Shown piece by piece: positions 1 to 9,136 of a DNA stretch of 12,587 bases. The position numbers were made by a program, and so were the translations under genes. The number at the start of each line of letters is the position of its first letter. Within the stretch, counting starts at the first letter, position 1. Source of the DNA: Chloromonas sp. AAM2 (taxonomy: Eukaryota; Chlorophyta; Chlorophyceae; Chlamydomonadales; Chlamydomonadaceae); NCBI GenBank assembly GCA_004335635.1, contig QAXH01005382.1:24922-37508 (forward strand), in the 5' to 3' direction. The notes under the pieces are model-generated. The model saw nothing but the letters and a program-made list of their open reading frames with translations. It ran no database searches and was not told where the DNA came from.

Positions 1-1550
1 GCGGCGGCCGGCTTTCCGTGCTGTGTGCAGGCAACTGCCGGGGGTGGGGGTGGCGGTCCCAACGGGGGTGGTGCGGACTCAGCTGGGGGGTGGAGAGTCG
101 TTCCTGTGAACAGGGGCGGTGGGGGTGGTCCTGGCGGTGGGGTTGCTGGTGGCCCACAGGATGCGTCCAACCCTCCTCTCGCTGCAGGCTCGGCCGCGGT
201 GGGTGCGAATGGTGGCGGGGGAGCACCACCTGCAAGCCCAGAATCTTCAGCAGCAGGCAGTTGCTGAGATGGCAGTCTCTGACCAACTGCAAACACAGGT
301 GGTGGAGGTGGGCCGGGGGGCGGTGGGGCGTGGCAAGGTGTTGTGCGAGCAACCTGAGGTGGTGCGGATGCTGGAGTTGGGGGCGGGCCAGGTGGTGGTG
401 GCGCAGCTGATGCAGTGACGCTGCCGCTTGCCAGTAGCTTGCCAGCAGCTTCAACAGGCAGGGTGGGGTGCGGGGCTGCGGGGCATGCGGGCACGGCCGC
501 AGAAGCAGGCGCAGCCAGGGCCGGGGTCCTACCGGAGACAGGCGCGATTGATGGTGGTGGTGGTGGTGGTGGTGGCGGGCCAGGAGGGGGTGGAGGCACA
601 GGTGCGCCAATGCGGGCACCATTGCTAGTGGCCAATGCTTCGGCGCTGGCAGCTCCTGACATCTGTGGACTGGCCATGTTTGGAGAGATGGTGGCGTGGC
701 TCGGGAAGCTGAGCTGTGAGGAAGAGGCAGGGCAGGCGTGGGATGTGGTGGTGGGAGCCGTGCGAGCAGTTGCAGTGGCAGAGTGCGTGCAGTTCGGGCT
801 TGCAGATGGATTGGACGTGCTGGCTGGTGCCGGCAGCACTTCGTGCCCATCTGTTTTGCTATCGCTCTCCTCTACCAGCAGGCCCAACAGCTCCTGTGGG
901 TGCCCGTTCGCAAGGCTCCCCCTCGCTGCTGCTGCTGCTTTGGCTGCCTTTGCGGCACCCTTCTTTGACATTGCAGGCTGGGCAGCTGCATTCTCAGACG
1001 CAACCGTAACTGCCACACGTGACGCCTTGACGTCTGGCAGAATCACCGCCTGTTCCGATGTCTTCTTGACATCCTTAGCTGTAGAGCCTGGGTCTGCCAT
1101 GTCTGCAGCCGCTGGCTGCCTTGTTGAACCCGGTGCTTGTGCTGGTACAGTCCGAGTCTTGTCTCCACCTTGCACCACATCATCATTGTTACTAACCGCC
1201 TCTGCAACAGCAAGCTTCGTCTTGCAAGATGCAGACCGGGCAGGGCTGGGCAGCACCTGGGCCTGTTCATCAACCTTGAACTTCGGAGGTGGCGGCGACT
1301 GTTGAACCTTGGACGCCTGTGGCTGGGATACCTTGCACTCGGGCAGCGCCTGTTGCTCATCTGTGTCGCTGTCGTCCTCATCTACCACGGTGATGCGGGT
1401 GCGGTGCATGCCGCCTGGGTGGCTGGCCTGATTTTGGACGGGCAGCGCCGTGCCTTTCATGTTGGACGGGCCGAGGGCCTTGGCTGCACGCTGTTGCAGG
1501 TTGCAGAAGTCCTTTTGGCCCGGCTTCAGGGCAAGGCCCGACTCGATGTC
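1..1550 (-). CDS. Very long last visible exon: end of TPR3, disordered linker, proline-rich region
   Basis: Part of the TPR gene. The acceptor TTTCTCAG lies just before base 1550 (minus sense), and the frame then has no stop for 516 codons to the window edge. The other exons are only 48-121 bases. It starts with DIESGLALKPGQKDF, finishing the third TPR and its capping helix. A linker follows with an acidic patch (VVDEDDSDTDEQQ, about 1395-1357), an Ala/Lys stretch (KKGAAKAAKAAAAA, about 970-920), and Ser/Thr/Ala/Pro-rich sequence. From about 609 leftward it becomes strongly proline-rich. The segment is GC-rich, and the plus strand is correspondingly G-rich. It is probably intrinsically disordered. 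Whether a folded domain follows to the left cannot be seen. Confidence 0.72.
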
Positions 1551-3523
1551 CTGAGAAAGCGACAGACGAGCAACAGACAAACCACACATAATTACATGCA
1601 TTTGCCATAAGCTCTTACAGTTCAAGCATGCAAACAGAACACAATTGTTTGAAGCATGAAAACAATACCAGATGGGTATACGGTGCTGGCAGTTCCTCAT
1701 CCATGACGAACAACAAGCTGACTTGCACATGTCACCCCCACCACAGTCTACAACAGTGACAGTCTACAACGCTGTTGACCCTAAACCACTGCCCATGCCG
1801 ATCCGCATTGCATTCAGCTCTGAAGCGTCATCAATCACATGTTCCTCCTCGCCTGCCCCGGTGTACTCGTGAAAAGTACCAAGCAGCATGTGCCCTAGTC
1901 TTTGACCCTGCCTGCATGGCCCTGACTTACCTCCATCGCCTGTTTCGCCTCGCCCAGCTCCATGTGTGCAGCCGCCCTCCTGAAGTAGCCCATGAGGTAG
2001 CGTTTGTCGAGCGCAAGTGCAGAGTCACAGTCCGCCACGACCTGAGTGCAATGATACGGGGACAAGCATGCAAGTTTGCTTTGTGTCTGAACGGAACACA
2101 TGCGGTTTGCACACTTGCTGAATAAATCCATGTGTGCCTGTATGTGTGCAAGTTGCGTTGGCAAACTTGGCAAATGGTCTTACGTGGGGGAAAAACGAGG
2201 AGAGCAGGACCGCCGCCTGTTTGCGAATAAAGATGTTTGCACGTGGAAGCCCTGATGTCAGAGTGATGACATGCACATGCACATGCATGTGACTGTGTCT
2301 GTGGTCGTTTGTCCGTGAAACCTCTGGAAAGGCCATTAGCAGGTGCATGGCAGAGGAAAAATGAAGGTGTTGTAAGGAGGGAACAGCACTTGCGCGCTGA
2401 ACCCGCACCTGAGGGTACAACTTGAGCTGGAGGTGGGCAGCGGCGCGGTGGCCGTACACGCGAGCGTTGTCAAGGTTGTATTCAAGGCTCACGTTGTAGT
2501 GTTTCACGGCCTGAGCATAGTCCTTGGCACTGCAGGCACAGCCAAAGGCTTAATCAAACTACACCATAGAATTGTACGATGACAAAAGGACACGGTGTGG
2601 ACATGACGTTCAGTGTTTCAGTCAAAGTAACCAAGGTAAAGTGGACATAGAGCACAGGAAGGTGCACAAGGCCGAGAGGGTGAAGGATGGTCAATGCAAA
2701 TGCATGGCCTGAAGCTCACGTTCAGGCCGTTGCCTATCCAAACCCCACCAACCACCCCACCGTACCTGTAGCACGCATCGCCCTTGGCCCTCTCCTGCTC
2801 TGCGTGTCGCACGCGTTCCTTCGCCGACAAGGCTGCATTTCCCTCCAAGATCCGCACTGGGCAACGGTCATAGGCTTCCTGCGCACAAGGGCACACAAAT
2901 TGTCGAAATGTGTTGCGCGATGACGTGTTCAATCGCGTGAATGACGCATCCCACAGCGTCTGTGCAGCACAGGGTCTGCTCAAGCTTACCGACATGCAAG
3001 TGTGCAGACCCTTTTGTAGGCTGTACTGTCGTTGCACCTTCTTGATGTCCTCCGCGTAATCATCCGTGCGAATGCTGCACAAGCCAGAAAAACGGGCATT
3101 GTAGTAGTCAGTGGAGCACAGCGTGCAGCCAGGTGCTTGTACTGCTTCTACTGCTTCTGATGCTGTCTCATGCTTCCAACGCTCGACACAACTCAGGCTG
3201 CGGTGCAATGACGGCCTTGGACGCTTTCCGCAAACTTTTGTGACTACCTCTTCAGAGCAGCCAATCTGACAAGCTGCCCGGGAGCATCTTGTGCGATGCA
3301 GCTCGTGCGGTAGACCTGCAAGTGTTGCGGAACTTGTGAGTTGAATAACGACACGACGTTCAGAGGGAGAACGGCAAGGCTTGCGGGAGCTGGCAACTGT
3401 TCGCATGTTCATGTGCGCCTGCTCCATGTATCAAGCTGTCAGCCGACGACGGCATGCACGTTGCAACAGACTGACCTCCCCGAGCGTGCCCAGGCGCTTC
3501 TCCACAGTGTAGTCGCCAGAGTA
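1..3523 (-). CDS. TPR-repeat co-chaperone-like protein (SPAG1/RPAP3-type), 3' end outside the window
   Basis: Spliced minus-strand gene. Exons: 3523-3476, 3315-3248, 3074-2990, 2878-2766, 2529-2409, 2041-1931, and 1550 to the window edge. Each has a GT donor and AG acceptor (for example GAG|GTAAGT at 1931, TCG|GTAAGC at 2990) and all phases fit, giving about 698 codons in view. Exons 2878-1931 plus the start of the last exon encode three TPR units in a row: GDACYSAKDYAQAVKHYN, then GHRAAAHLQLKLYPQVVADC, then YFRRAAAHMELGEAKQAMED, with the usual helix-pair spacing and small residues. In known families such TPRs bind the C-terminal tails of HSP90/HSP70. A DYAE motif sits 36 residues before an I-x-E and a Lys/Glu-rich lead-in to TPR1, the same spacing I recall in SPAG1. 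The tryptophan usual after this motif in SPAG1 and RPAP3 is absent. The C-terminal RPAP3-type domain, if any, is beyond the edge. The gene and its TPRs are secure; the family name is inference. Confidence 0.78.
3..609 (-). other. Repeated FH1-like proline tracts
   Basis: Reading the minus frame of the long exon gives about six proline blocks spaced some 25-40 residues apart. Examples are VPPPPPGPPPPPPPPPSIAP, AAPPPPGPPPTPA, APPPPGPPPPPVFA, TPPPGPPPPPLFTG and APPPLGPPPPPPAV. Several share the core PPPPGPPPPP followed by a small or hydrophobic residue. Tracts like these are known ligands of profilin and of SH3 or WW domains, and they resemble formin FH1 segments. Similar tracts also occur in algal cell-wall and generally disordered proteins, so binding is not established. 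The spacers are not obviously homologous to one another. Confidence 0.7.
552..575. repeat. (TGG)8 trinucleotide repeat
   Basis: Eight uninterrupted TGG units on the plus strand. In the minus-strand coding frame they read as CCA proline codons within a nine-proline run, so length changes would stay in frame and would lengthen or shorten the polyproline tract. Confidence 0.95.
2270..2291. repeat. CATGCA microsatellite and palindrome in a TPR-gene intron
   Basis: Repeated CATGCA units run from 2270 to 2289 and end in the 12-bp perfect palindrome CACATGCATGTG (2280-2291). The stretch lies inside the intron between the exons at 2409 and 2041, so it has no coding role. Confidence 0.8.
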
Positions 3524-3680
3524 CTGCAAACGAAGGCACAACAGTCGATGCACAGTATGGGCGTGGCATTGGCCTGGCCTGGTTGGCCTGGCCCAACATG
3601 CAAAGCAACAATCGTTGCCGTTGCGCTTCTCGCTTCTCCTCTGCAGCGACAACCCTACAGCAATCAAGGACGATGCCTAC

Positions 3681-3995
3681 ATGTACACTGGCCCCAGTGG
3701 TCTGCTCGTTGTCCGTCTTTCCGCTTGTTGTCCGCAAGATTTTGACCATCGTGATATAATCCGTGAAGCCGTTGTCTGTGAGCTAGTCCTTTGATCGCAA
3801 CACTTGTCGTTCGTAAGCAACACTCCTCAGAACTGTGTGTGCGAAGAAGGATGGAAGGTAAAAGGGCGGGAAATGGCAGAAAACAACACACGTTCAGAAA
3901 CCGAGGTTGTTACGTGATGCGCTGGCAGGCATGGACCTTGTTGCAGGCATGGACCAGTATCGCGGCGGCGAACAATTGACCATGGCACTCGACAT
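3681..3995 (-). CDS. Possible two 5' exons of the TPR gene (3995-3914 and 3775-3681)
   Basis: An ATG at 3995-3993 opens 27 codons ending one base into a codon at donor C|GTAACA (3914). A matching acceptor, CTCACAG before 3775, begins with the two bases needed, and the next segment stays open for 31 codons to a possible donor CAT|GTAGGC (3681). That donor is in phase 0, as required by the exon at 3523. The joined reading contains SMPATRSMPA, coded by an 18-bp imperfect direct repeat (3925-3955), then NGFTDYITMVKIL. I recognise no domain here. Phase agreement supports the model, but the donors are weak, the start is unconfirmed, and the true 5' end may lie further upstream. Confidence 0.35.
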
Positions 3996-4140
3996 CGCGT
4001 CGCTGCCCAGGGCTCAGGCGCTGAGCCCATGTGGTCAGCTAGGATTGTGGCAGGCAGGGAATCACCTGACTACTGACGTGGCGTTCACTATTTTCTACTT
4101 TTTGGGGGCTTTTTTAGAGCCCTTCTACTAGAAGTGGTTC

Positions 4141-4158
4141 GTTACGTGAGTTACGTGA
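4141..4158. promoter_or_regulatory. Tandem ACGT-core element upstream of the TPR gene
   Basis: GTTACGTGA occurs twice in direct tandem (4141-4149 and 4150-4158). TTACGTGATG is seen again at 3910-3919 and 4151-4160. ACGT-core motifs are typical binding sites of plant and algal bZIP or bHLH factors. The tandem pair lies about 150 bp upstream, in minus sense, of the possible ATG at 3995. A minus-strand CTAAAAAA stretch near 4111 could act as a weak TATA-like element. All regulatory meaning is inferred from position and sequence. Confidence 0.25.
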
Positions 4159-4160
4159 TG

Positions 4161-4886
4161 AGTGGGCTACCATGAGCGAGTGTGCTTGGATGCTGTTGTG
4201 GGTTGCAAAGCGGGTATCAGAGCGGCTGATAGGTTTGTGCAGGTCCGAACCTGCAGATAAGCAGCCAGCTAGAGCAGCATTGACAAACAGAACTCACTGG
4301 GCTTGTGCTTGTTTTCGTGTCGCCTTGAATTGGCAGGCAGGCAGCCACCTGGGCAGCATGGCTGGGCCTAAGTGCATTCCAGGCTCGTGTGCAGCGCCAA
4401 CCAGCATCATCTGCAGACACGCCAGGTGAGTTGTAACGCACACAAACAGGTAACTTGCAGGAATGCTGAACAGTGGACAGCCTTTTGCAGCAGACGCTTG
4501 CCATGCAGCGGCCTCAAACACTGGTTGTTTGAACCGGCTCACCAACCTGTTCTGTGCTTCAATTTGCATTGCTCAAACTGGTCAGCCGGCCGCGTGCACT
4601 GAATTTCTACGTAAGATCCTGCTGGGCAGCACAATGGCTATGCCAATGAGACCATGACAGAGATGGTTGCCTGTCCAACTGGCCATGCAGCAGAGTCATA
4701 TCGCACGCTTCAGTCGACCTAGGGCGCAACCTTTTGCTTGCGAGAGACCTGGCGAGAGCCTTGACCGATGGAGGAGCACAGCTATATGGTATGTGTGGAC
4801 ATGGGGCAACATGCAAGGCACAGCATGCTCGGCAGGAGCCAGTGATTCACGCACGCTGCACAGCATGTTGAAAAGCTGACTCTCAC
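4161..4886. other. Gene-poor stretch, no supported feature
   Basis: Short open frames on both strands overlap one another without conserved-looking sequence, splice consistency or repeats. The minus-strand frame near 4569-4294 (with FKQPVFEAAAW) reads more naturally than the rest but matches nothing I recognise and lacks convincing exon borders. Confidence 0.5.
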
Positions 4887-4963
4887 CTGATGCCGCCGAG
4901 GAAAGAAAGAAAGGAAGGGGAGCCGGTCAGCGCAATTAAGGACGCCGAGCGGTCAAGCCCCAT
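4887..4963 (-). CDS. Possible isolated first exon of an unknown or upstream-extended gene
   Basis: In minus sense an ATG (4963-4961, context GGCAACATGG) opens 25 codons rich in Leu, Ser, Phe and Gly, beginning MGLDRSASLIALTG, and runs into a strong donor CATCAG|GTGAGAG at 4887. The hydrophobic, Ser-rich N-terminus could be a targeting or signal peptide. No downstream exon could be chained to it convincingly. It may be an alternative 5' exon of the TPR gene, part of an unrecognised gene, or chance. Confidence 0.18.
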
Positions 4964-5381
4964 GTTGCCGCCAAGGAGTGTTGGCTCCGCATGACTCTGT
5001 CTCACGCTTGCGTTGTACAATCACGGGCCGCACCTGCATGTGGTGTCATGCCCGCACACATGTCATGCTGACACGCCAGCCTTGGCTTGCATGTTGCTTG
5101 CCTATGTTCAGGATTTCCCTGCTGAGCTGGGCTCTGTGCCTGCCCTTGCACGTTTGTCGCATGTTCAAGTTAGCATTGACTTCACACAGCAGATTGCAAG
5201 CCCACACCACTGTTGAAATGTGCACCATGTCACACCAGACAAGGCCCTATGCTCTGTTTTTGTCCCTATCTACATGCGCGTTTGGGTCATACGAGCGCAC
5301 AGATGGGCCAGCCGTGTGTCCTGAGGGTGTGCCAGGAAGTGGGGTGAGAACGGTGGGAGGCAGTGAGGGGTTCTGGTGTTC

Positions 5382-5408
5382 GGGGGGGAATGGGTGGGAG
5401 GGGATGGG
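5382..5408 (+). other. Canonical G-quadruplex motif
   Basis: Four or more runs of at least three G separated by loops of one to three bases: seven G at 5382-5388, then three at 5392-5394, three at 5396-5398, four at 5400-5403 and three at 5406-5408. It sits within a G-rich plus-strand tract from about 5310 to 5450 in a stretch with no recognised gene. Confidence 0.8.
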
Positions 5409-5449
5409 TAAGGATGGAGGGGCTGGAACTTGGGGTGAGGTGTGGGTTC

Positions 5450-6238
5450 ACACATGGCACAAGCAGTAAATCAAATTAAAAGAAGTGAAAGAGTTATGAA
5501 TAGCTGGGTGGTGAATAGGAGGTCGTGGCAAAACGCGGCTCGAAGAAAAACAAATTGGGTAGCCTGTTGTGATGTGTTCGTCGGAGGGAGGGAGTGACCG
5601 TTAAAACCGGCGAGGGTTGTAGGTGTGGGGGGCAGAGGGCAGCTTACATGCAGCAGGCAGGAACAAACATGCTAACCACTCGGAGGAGCATTTCTGGCAG
5701 GGACAGCCTAGCTTGTTTGAATGCTGATACCGCCCTTGAAGGGCAGTCTGCTGCCTTGTGCGTGCGCTCACCATACCGTTGCTCCACAGCCTTGGTGGTA
5801 CGTGCCCCTGCCCCCCAAAAAAACTGGCGACATCCTGTAGCACAAGACAGCAGCACAACAGTCAAAAAACAATACAGCCTTGCGTGTGGCATTTGGCGCA
5901 GTAAACAACAAGAAATAGCCATTGTGACTGCCTATATTCATATCCCTGCATGCCATTCGTATCCATATCCCTGTGTTCCCTGCGTGCTTATGGCAGAAAT
6001 TGAACATTAGCTGGTGGGCCTGCCGGCAACCCACGTTGGCTTGAATCTCAACCCCCACAAGAATGACACTGACAAAACACACGTACATCATTGATGTGCC
6101 TGCAGCCTTACCCATCTATGGGCCAGCACTACTGAGCCATTGTTGCCAGGCCGTCAGCAGGCGCCTGGAACACCACTGCGTCCCTAGTCCGCATGAAGCA
6201 AGCCTTGCCTCGCGGACAGTCGGCTGTGTCCCCTGCAG
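5450..6238. other. Gene-poor stretch, no supported feature
   Basis: It contains A-rich (about 5465-5515) and mixed sequence with short overlapping frames on both strands and no recognisable domain, tRNA or long repeat. A few possible splice-like sites exist, such as minus-strand GT near 5800, but they cannot be assembled into a coherent coding model. Confidence 0.5.
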
Positions 6239-6538
6239 TTGAAAGCAACGGTCCCACAACCCCTAGTCCCAGAGGCATCTAAGCACTCAACGAGAGGGGG
6301 AGCCAAATGCAGTTCATCAATCGTTTGCGCGTCGTGTCGTGGGTGGGAGCGGCGAGTTGGCACGGTTCGAGTGTGGAATTGGGCCTCTCGCAGCGACACA
6401 CTTACCATGAAAGCATTGAAAGGCATTCCAGGCCAGGAATGGCGCACTCCACACGCGTGCATTGGACTGTTCCACTGGCCCACTGGCAAGCAGGCGTTCC
6501 GCGCTTCTACCGACGCACAAGAGGCGACAGGGGCTCAG
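6239..6538 (+). CDS. Weak candidate coding exon, product unknown
   Basis: A polypyrimidine-like acceptor (TGTCCCCTGCAG, ending 6238) and a good donor (CTCAG|GTATGG, 6538) bound exactly 300 bases that are open for 100 codons in one frame. The reading includes VRVWNWASRSDTLTMKAL and IGLFHWPTGKQAF. No family is recognised. Two other frames and the minus strand are also long and open here, which weakens the case, and no flanking exon with matching phase was found. It could equally be part of a decayed mobile element. Confidence 0.2.
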
Positions 6539-6889
6539 GTATGGATGCCAATGGTGCCTCCCGATCCCGACCGTGCGCAGTGCACGTTTTTCCCACTCTT
6601 TGACCGTTGACACCGGAATGGAATGGCTCATCCAGGCAAGTGTAGAATGGCTTGAAATGTCGCCTACTGCAAATCGTGCTAGTACTCTTCAATACACTCC
6701 TGTAAAGTCCAAACTTTTCCAACGACGTGCTCGTCCTGCCGAAGGCGGAACAGCGCGTGTATACGCGCGTCACGGTCTTGTCAACCTGCCTCGATGCCCC
6801 AACGCTACTCTGCAGTGGCTCAACAGCGATTTGTGGAGTTGATTGAGTGGAGAACAAAACTCGGTTCACAGAACAGCAAATCAAAGTGA

Positions 6890-7582
6890 TGTAAGGTGCT
6901 GTGGCACTGAAGATTGACCAATTGATATGTGTTTCACACCGTTCCCACTAGCTGCTGTGAAACCAGCCTACAACTTCCAGGCAGAGCTTCATCACACATT
7001 CTCATCACACACTCCTATGCTGCGGGGTTGTTCTTAATCATGTTCAGAAGGCAATGCATCGGTAACAGAAAGTTTGCTGCAATTTAGATTTCTTGGTGTG
7101 TTTCATTGGTTGTTTTGTTGGTGGCGGCGGAGGCCAATGGCTTGTTCACAGCATCCTAGTGTTCAGTGAAAGTTCGTCCTGACAGTCAGAAGATGTGAAC
7201 ACTGCAGCAGTTTTTTTGTACCAGATTCTGATAAGATGCTGTGCATGCTGCTCCGAAGGTAAGTCAGTGAAGCCAGGGAGAGGAGGAATCAGCTGATGCC
7301 TTTTAAACGATGGACCTGCCAGACAGCACCTGTGCAGCAAGTAATCATCAGGTGGGATGCCCAAACGCCATCACCACACCAGTGCGTTGGGTACGAGCTG
7401 GGGCGTCAATCCATTGCCTTGCGGACCGCAAAAGTTCACCGGTAGTCCCAAGCCAACACGTTTCTGTTGTGTTTCAGGAGAAACGTGCAGCTTGCCTGCA
7501 TGCGGGTCATGTGCAAACTGACCAACTGTCCTGTGAAACTGAAACTGGACACCATCACCCCACATGAGGCAGTAAAGTGTAC
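6890..7582. other. Gene-poor stretch, no supported feature
   Basis: The sequence is more A/T-rich than the coding regions. It has short frames only, and no repeat longer than about 15 bp was spotted. Nothing here could be assigned. Confidence 0.5.
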
Positions 7583-7626
7583 CCAAACCTACAAGTGAAG
7601 GGGGTTATGACACACCTGGCTAGTAA
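7583..7626 (+). repeat. Left arm of a 44-bp inverted repeat pair
   Basis: This segment, containing CCTACAAGTGAAGGGG and GACACACCTGG, recurs in reverse complement at 9137-9179 with about 40 of 44 positions identical (one single-base gap, three substitutions). Identity stops abruptly on both sides. The arms are about 1.5 kb apart. They could be terminal or sub-terminal inverted repeats of a decayed transposon, or two independent copies of a short dispersed repeat. Confidence 0.8.
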
Positions 7627-7761
7627 CCCAGATTGCGCAACAACATGCACAGTGCGCATCAGTGTGTGTGCAAGAGCAGTGGGGTTTAAACATCCATGCC
7701 TTCCTGAAAGCCGTTGCCTAAGCGGTCCTTTGGAGCAGACGCAAATGGTCATACGCGACTC

Positions 7762-7830
7762 GCCAATCAAGTGCAATCAAGCCAATCAAGTGAAAAAAAA
7801 AGTTTGCCAGTTCTAGGACAGTTTCACTTG
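7762..7830. repeat. Short direct repeats and a 9-bp perfect hairpin
   Basis: GCCAATCAAGTG occurs at 7762-7773 and 7781-7792. CAAGTGAAA (7787-7795) pairs perfectly with TTTCACTTG (7822-7830) across a 26-base loop that includes a run of nine A residues and the dispersed repeat at 7800-7823. No coding context. A cruciform or element-end role is conceivable but unproven. Confidence 0.6.
7800..7823 (+). repeat. Dispersed 24-bp repeat, copy 1
   Basis: AAGTTTGCCAGTTCT followed by RGGACARTT, preceded by an A-rich run, recurs in the same orientation at 12521-12544 with 22 of 24 positions identical. The upstream A-rich tract is shared in character, and the downstream flanks diverge. The copies are about 4.7 kb apart. 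Confidence 0.75.
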
Positions 7831-9136
7831 TGGTAGTGTGACTGGTTGCAATGTGTGTAAAGACTGGGATATTGGTCTGGGATAACACATCTAGAACATT
7901 GTCCTTCACAAGCACACAATGAAATGCAAACATCTTTTTTTGCCAGCAGTGTTTTACTGCGGTCAATGCAAAACACCATCATTTACTGTAGTACTACTGT
8001 ACAATGGCCTGAACGGCTGTACACGTAGAGGGGATGTGTTAGCAGTCTGAACGACGGAACAGCTTGCCATGCTCCATTGTCGTGAATTGGCCAGGCACCA
8101 TTCACAACCCATGCAATGTCACTTCCTAATCTACTCATATGCACTAATGTATCAAGCAGACGCGTGCACCAAGCTGCACTAATGACCTTGCAACAGGTCA
8201 TCTGCTCAATACTGTCACACACTGACAACCTAGAAGGTCAGTTTATCGTTCACAAACGCAGCATTGCTACTCAGCATGGGCGTTCCTAACATGCCAACTC
8301 CCAAACGAACATTCCAAACACGCTGATCTAAATGGCCTTCAAGGTACCAGACGATCCTCGCACATCCCAACTCGCAGCAACACCTCCCTGTCTTTGCCAG
8401 GCCATGGCAGCCCCAACAAATGCATGCTTGAAGCTGCTGACATGGGGCTAGCAGGTACATAGATAGTCTTTGTGTCAAGGGGAAAAAAAGAAGTAATGGC
8501 CCACAGTTTTTCTTCAGCCCTTGGCATCAGTGTCTCAATAAGTTTTCATACCTTTTTACCATTTCAAACCATAACCGGTCTGCGGAAAGTTTGAGTGTCG
8601 CGACTTGGGCAGGTCTGCCACTTTTGCCCAGGCCACAAAGGTGCCACAGCAGCCAGGTTCGAATGTAATGTCGGCAATGTTCAGGTACCACTTGTTGCAT
8701 GGTAGGGCTGGGCAAAGTCGTTTAAGCCAAACCAGTGTGCCGCAGCAAGAACAGCACTTCAGCTCGAGATGTGCATGCTGCATCTGCATGCTCTGCTGCC
8801 TGCATGCAGTGTGTGTGTGGCCAACACATGTTATAACAACACAAGTGCTTGTGCATGGACTGCATTCGCTGGCACCTGTCTCATCTGCTTTGTGTTCAAA
8901 AAGCCCTTCTCAAGACCTTGGCTGGCAGAACATGGCCCTGCAGCACAACAGGCTCCCCGTGGCTGCACTGGCGTGGCAGGATATGGTTTTCAAGAATTTT
9001 GCTGCACCAGGGGTAACTAACATGCAAGGCCACGGCCGAGCCAGTGCTGATGGATGCTCAGGCACTCAATGGGCATGCCAATGAATGTCACTCAAAACCA
9101 TGCAGCAGGAGGTTTTCTAGGACAAGAGAGGATTAA
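7831..9136. other. Interior between the inverted repeats, no supported gene
   Basis: No transposase, reverse transcriptase or other domain was recognised. The most protein-like frame is minus-strand 8789-8556 (77 codons), Cys-rich with repeated CC pairs and the stretch LNIADITFEPGCCGTFVAWA, ending in a stop; it matches no family I know. Homopolymer runs (A at 8481-8487, T at 7935-7941) and GCATGC palindromes are frequent. Confidence 0.4.

Noticed and set aside
415..1305. Long plus-strand open frame of 296 codons, plus shorter plus-strand frames at 18-418
   Set aside because: It is the antisense shadow of the GC-rich minus-strand exon. The minus frame continues the TPR domain across a well-formed splice site, while the plus reading is low-complexity Gly/Ala/Ser without a domain.
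1..1550. Calling the TPR gene a formin because of the FH1-like tracts
   Set aside because: No FH2 sequence is visible, and polyproline tracts are common in disordered algal proteins, so only the resemblance is reported.
2618..3427. Continuous 269-codon minus-strand open frame
   Set aside because: It strings together parts of real exons and introns in one frame. TPR-like sequence appears only between good splice sites, and the in-between parts are intron-like.
4101..4124. GGGCT/AGCCC hairpin with T-run as a transcription terminator
   Set aside because: The stem is only about five base pairs, and rho-independent terminators are not expected in nuclear DNA.
6361..6375. tRNA B-box-like GGTTCGA here and at 8657-8663
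   Set aside because: No A-box, acceptor stem or anticodon arm could be drawn around either site.
8556..8789. Cys-rich minus-strand frame of 77 codons as a gene
   Set aside because: Protein-like in parts, but there is no recognised family, no clear splice model or partner exon, and it lies between repeat arms. It is described within the regional entry only.
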